A stretch of 7,547 nucleotides of DNA, from assembly GCA_011051825.1 (NCBI GenBank), contig DRKH01000494.1, positions 1 through 7,547 of the forward strand. Direction: 5' to 3'. The translations under genes and the position numbers were made by a program. This document shows, one piece after another, positions 5,981-7,547 of the stretch; the stretch's first letter is position 1; each line of letters starts with the position of its first letter. This DNA is from Desulfobulbus sp. (GTDB lineage Bacteria > Desulfobacterota > Desulfobulbia > Desulfobulbales > Desulfobulbaceae). The notes beneath the pieces are model-generated. The model was not told the origin of the DNA. It ran no database searches and saw nothing but the letters and a program-made list of their open reading frames with translations.

Positions 5981-6544
5981 ATGAACAAGCACACGTCAGT
6001 CAGGAATTCCATTGTCGCTGTTGCGGAAAATGAACAGGGAACAGCCATTGTTGCCGCCCTGCTGGTCCTTCTTCTTCTCACCTTTGTGGCATTGATGGCC
6101 ACTGACACCACAACGACCGAAAAGGCCGTTGTCCGCAGTGATGCGGTGTTTGAACGAAATTTTTACCTTGCCGAGTCGGCCGCCATGGAAGGCATTCAGA
6201 AGCTGGCCAATGAAAACTCTCCACAGGAACTGTTGGCGCCGCTTTTGACGAGTGGTGCCAAAAACGCGAATCTGCTCCGCGCCGCAAACAACCAGGAGCC
6301 GGATAACGATGTGGCCAACCTGGACCTCAGCGGCGATAACGAGGTTGACAGCAACGATTTTCTGGAGACCTCGCAGCTTGACAGCAAGAACAGCACCTAC
6401 CGGGCCGTTGTCCAGGAACCCATACAGAGCGGCAATTCTCTTGGTATGGAATCGAGCCGGCTCTATGACTATGTGGCCTATGGTTACTCCGAGGGCAATC
6501 GCGGCAGGGCCCTGGTGAAGATAGGGTTTAAAAAACGGTTTTGA
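5981..6544 (+). CDS. pilX: PilX-like minor pilin with a dockerin-type calcium loop
   Basis: A 187-residue protein with a basic start and NEQG (17-20), followed directly by the hydrophobic segment TAIVAALLVLLLLTFVALM. This is the PilX N-terminal type, which lacks the GFTLIE motif and Glu+5, as in PilX and GspK-like proteins. A NFYLAESAAMEGIQKLA helix follows, the usual PilX element. Residues 115-126 read DLSGDNEVDSND, which fits the calcium-binding loop of dockerins and EF-hands (ligand positions D115, S117, D119, D123 and D126). GCGGAAAG precedes the ATG. The gene ends 24-69 bases before the candidate starts of the Calx-beta gene. PilX proteins are minor pilins that promote fibre assembly together with PilY1. 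The family is fairly clear; the calcium role is inferred from sequence. Confidence 0.85.
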   Translation: MNKHTSVRNSIVAVAENEQGTAIVAALLVLLLLTFVALMATDTTTTEKAVVRSDAVFERNFYLAESAAMEGIQKLANENSPQELLAPLLTSGAKNANLLRAANNQEPDNDVANLDLSGDNEVDSNDFLETSQLDSKNSTYRAVVQEPIQSGNSLGMESSRLYDYVAYGYSEGNRGRALVKIGFKKRF

Positions 6545-6612
6545 TAGAGCAGCAACAGGGATGTGAGATGCAGCAACCTGGAAAATGCATGAAGGCGACC
6601 TGGGGAACTACC

Positions 6613-7547
6613 ATGAAGCGGAACGAAACGATGAGATGGGCAGTGAAGAAGCATTTGTTTGCAGTATTGTTCGGGTTGCTCTTGCTTATCCCGTCAGCGG
6701 GCTGGGCGACAACCTACTCGATTTCTGTGGATAATGTCTCCGGGACCGAAGATACGGTCGGCACCATGACCTTCACGCTCACCATCAACCCCGCGGTCAA
6801 GGCGGGCGATCAGGTGACGGTCGATTATGCCACCGCCGATGGCACGGCAACATCAGGTAAAGATTATCAGGGAATCTCCACATCAACCTTGACCTTTGCG
6901 CCGGGTGACACCAGCAAGACGGTTGATGTCACGGTGCTCCCGGACACTGCGGTTGAGGGCGATGAAACCTTCACCCTGCAGCTTTCCAATCCGCAGGTTA
7001 CGCCATCGGCCGATAACAGCGTCAATCTCGTGACATCTTCCGGCACCGGCACCATCACCAACGATGATGCGGCAACCCTCTCGGTCTCCTCCAATGGCAG
7101 GGTCGCGGAAAATGCGGGTGTATCCAGTTTTACCGTCTCCTCCGGCGGCGTGGTCATCGAGTCGTCGGCCGCGGTTACCGTGTCCTATACGACGAGCAGT
7201 GAGACGGGAGACACGGCCACGGCAGGCAGTGATTACAGGGCAACCACAACAGGAAGTATTGCATTCGTCGGCACAACAGCGAGTATCGATGTTCCATTGG
7301 TAAACGACACTAACGTGGAGGGAGACGAGACCTTTACCCTGACCCTGACCGGCAGTTCCAGCGCTGATGTGACGGCCAGCGCCAGTGCCCGGGGAACAAT
7401 AGCCGACGATAACGACACCGCGACCCTCAGCATTGCCAGCGATGGCGCGCAGGCCGAGAATGCGGGTCCGTCAACCTTTACCCTCACCTCCAGCGCGACG
7501 GTCGAGCCGTCTGCCAACCTGACGGTCTCCTACCGGGCAGCCAGCGA
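6613..7547 (+). CDS. secreted Calx-beta repeat protein, N-terminal part (runs off window)
   Basis: The frame stays open for over 310 codons to the right edge with no stop. A Sec-type signal peptide (basic start, KKHLFAVLFGLLLLIPSAGWA, cut near residue 32) exports it. Then come Calx-beta repeats of about 115 residues: residues 36-152 ending ITNDD, 153-268 ending IADDND, and a third starting near 270 and cut by the edge. Family landmarks repeat in each: VTVDYATADGTATSGKDY or a variant, the TFAPGDTSKTVDVTV strand, and VEGDETFTLTL. Such repeats bind calcium and occur in large surface adhesins. In-frame ATGs at 6568, 6589, 6613 and 6631 are possible; I chose 6613 for GGGGA six bases upstream and a normal signal peptide length, while 6568 also has an acceptable site. 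It directly follows pilX, the usual place of pilY1, so it may be a PilY1-like tip adhesin with an N-terminal Calx-beta array. The missing C-terminus would decide. Confidence 0.85.
   Translation, partial: MKRNETMRWAVKKHLFAVLFGLLLLIPSAGWATTYSISVDNVSGTEDTVGTMTFTLTINPAVKAGDQVTVDYATADGTATSGKDYQGISTSTLTFAPGDTSKTVDVTVLPDTAVEGDETFTLQLSNPQVTPSADNSVNLVTSSGTGTITNDDAATLSVSSNGRVAENAGVSSFTVSSGGVVIESSAAVTVSYTTSSETGDTATAGSDYRATTTGSIAFVGTTASIDVPLVNDTNVEGDETFTLTLTGSSSADVTASASARGTIADDNDTATLSIASDGAQAENAGPSTFTLTSSATVEPSANLTVSYRAAS
6766..7547 (+). repeat. tandem Calx-beta coding repeats (about 345 bases each)
   Basis: Protein-level repeats with recognisable DNA echoes: GGCGATGAAACCTTCACCCTG (near 6958) recurs as GGAGACGAGACCTTTACCCTG (near 7321), and GCGGAAAATGCGGGT (near 7106) recurs as GCCGAGAATGCGGGT (near 7453). 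The copies differ at many third codon positions, so the duplication is not recent. Confidence 0.7.

Noticed and set aside
6867..7517. Minus-strand open frames opposite the Calx-beta repeats
   Set aside because: They are mirror images of a repetitive coding region and have no independent signals.

Overview
The window carries a type IV pilus (T4P) locus from a Gram-negative bacterium. The set of parts (two tandem pilins, a PilS/PilR-like two-component pair, sigma-54 promoters, and a fimT-pilW-pilV-pilX-like minor pilin operon) is most like the Desulfobacterota / deltaproteobacterial type (Desulfuromonadales or Desulfobulbales relatives). That placement is inferred from gene content and moderately GC-rich coding; the sequence has no rRNA or other taxonomic marker.

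Layout. Two type IV pilin genes lie on the minus strand at the left edge. One is cut by the window start (1-96) and one is complete (350-781). Each has its own ribosome binding site and its own good -24/-12 (sigma-54) promoter. Between 782 and 1078 is a divergent control region. From it a sigma-70-like promoter reads rightward into a membrane sensor histidine kinase (1079-2569), followed by an NtrC-family sigma-54 activator (2648-4027) that has a receiver domain, an AAA+ domain with GAFTGA, and a Fis-type HTH. A weak terminator follows. A 240-base non-coding gap then carries a near-perfect sigma-54 promoter in front of a tight operon of four minor pilins (FimT/GspH-like, PilW-like, PilV-like, PilX-like). 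Last comes a secreted protein built of Calx-beta repeats, which runs off the right edge in the position where PilY1 normally sits.

How it fits together. The kinase probably phosphorylates the regulator, which then activates sigma-54 RNA polymerase at three promoters in the same window: both pilins and the minor pilin operon. A shared sequence (TGTCCCGG...CGGGATG) lies about 105 and 135 bases upstream of two of these start sites, and a TGTCA/TGACA cluster lies upstream of the third. These are candidate enhancer sites. The minor pilins would build the tip that primes the fibre, and the Calx-beta protein would be a tip-associated or surface adhesin. Likely calcium-binding sequences occur in three consecutive products: an acidic loop in PilW, a dockerin-type loop in PilX, and the Calx-beta repeats. 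This suggests a calcium-dependent pilus tip. I saw no mobile elements, CRISPR arrays, tRNAs or rRNAs.
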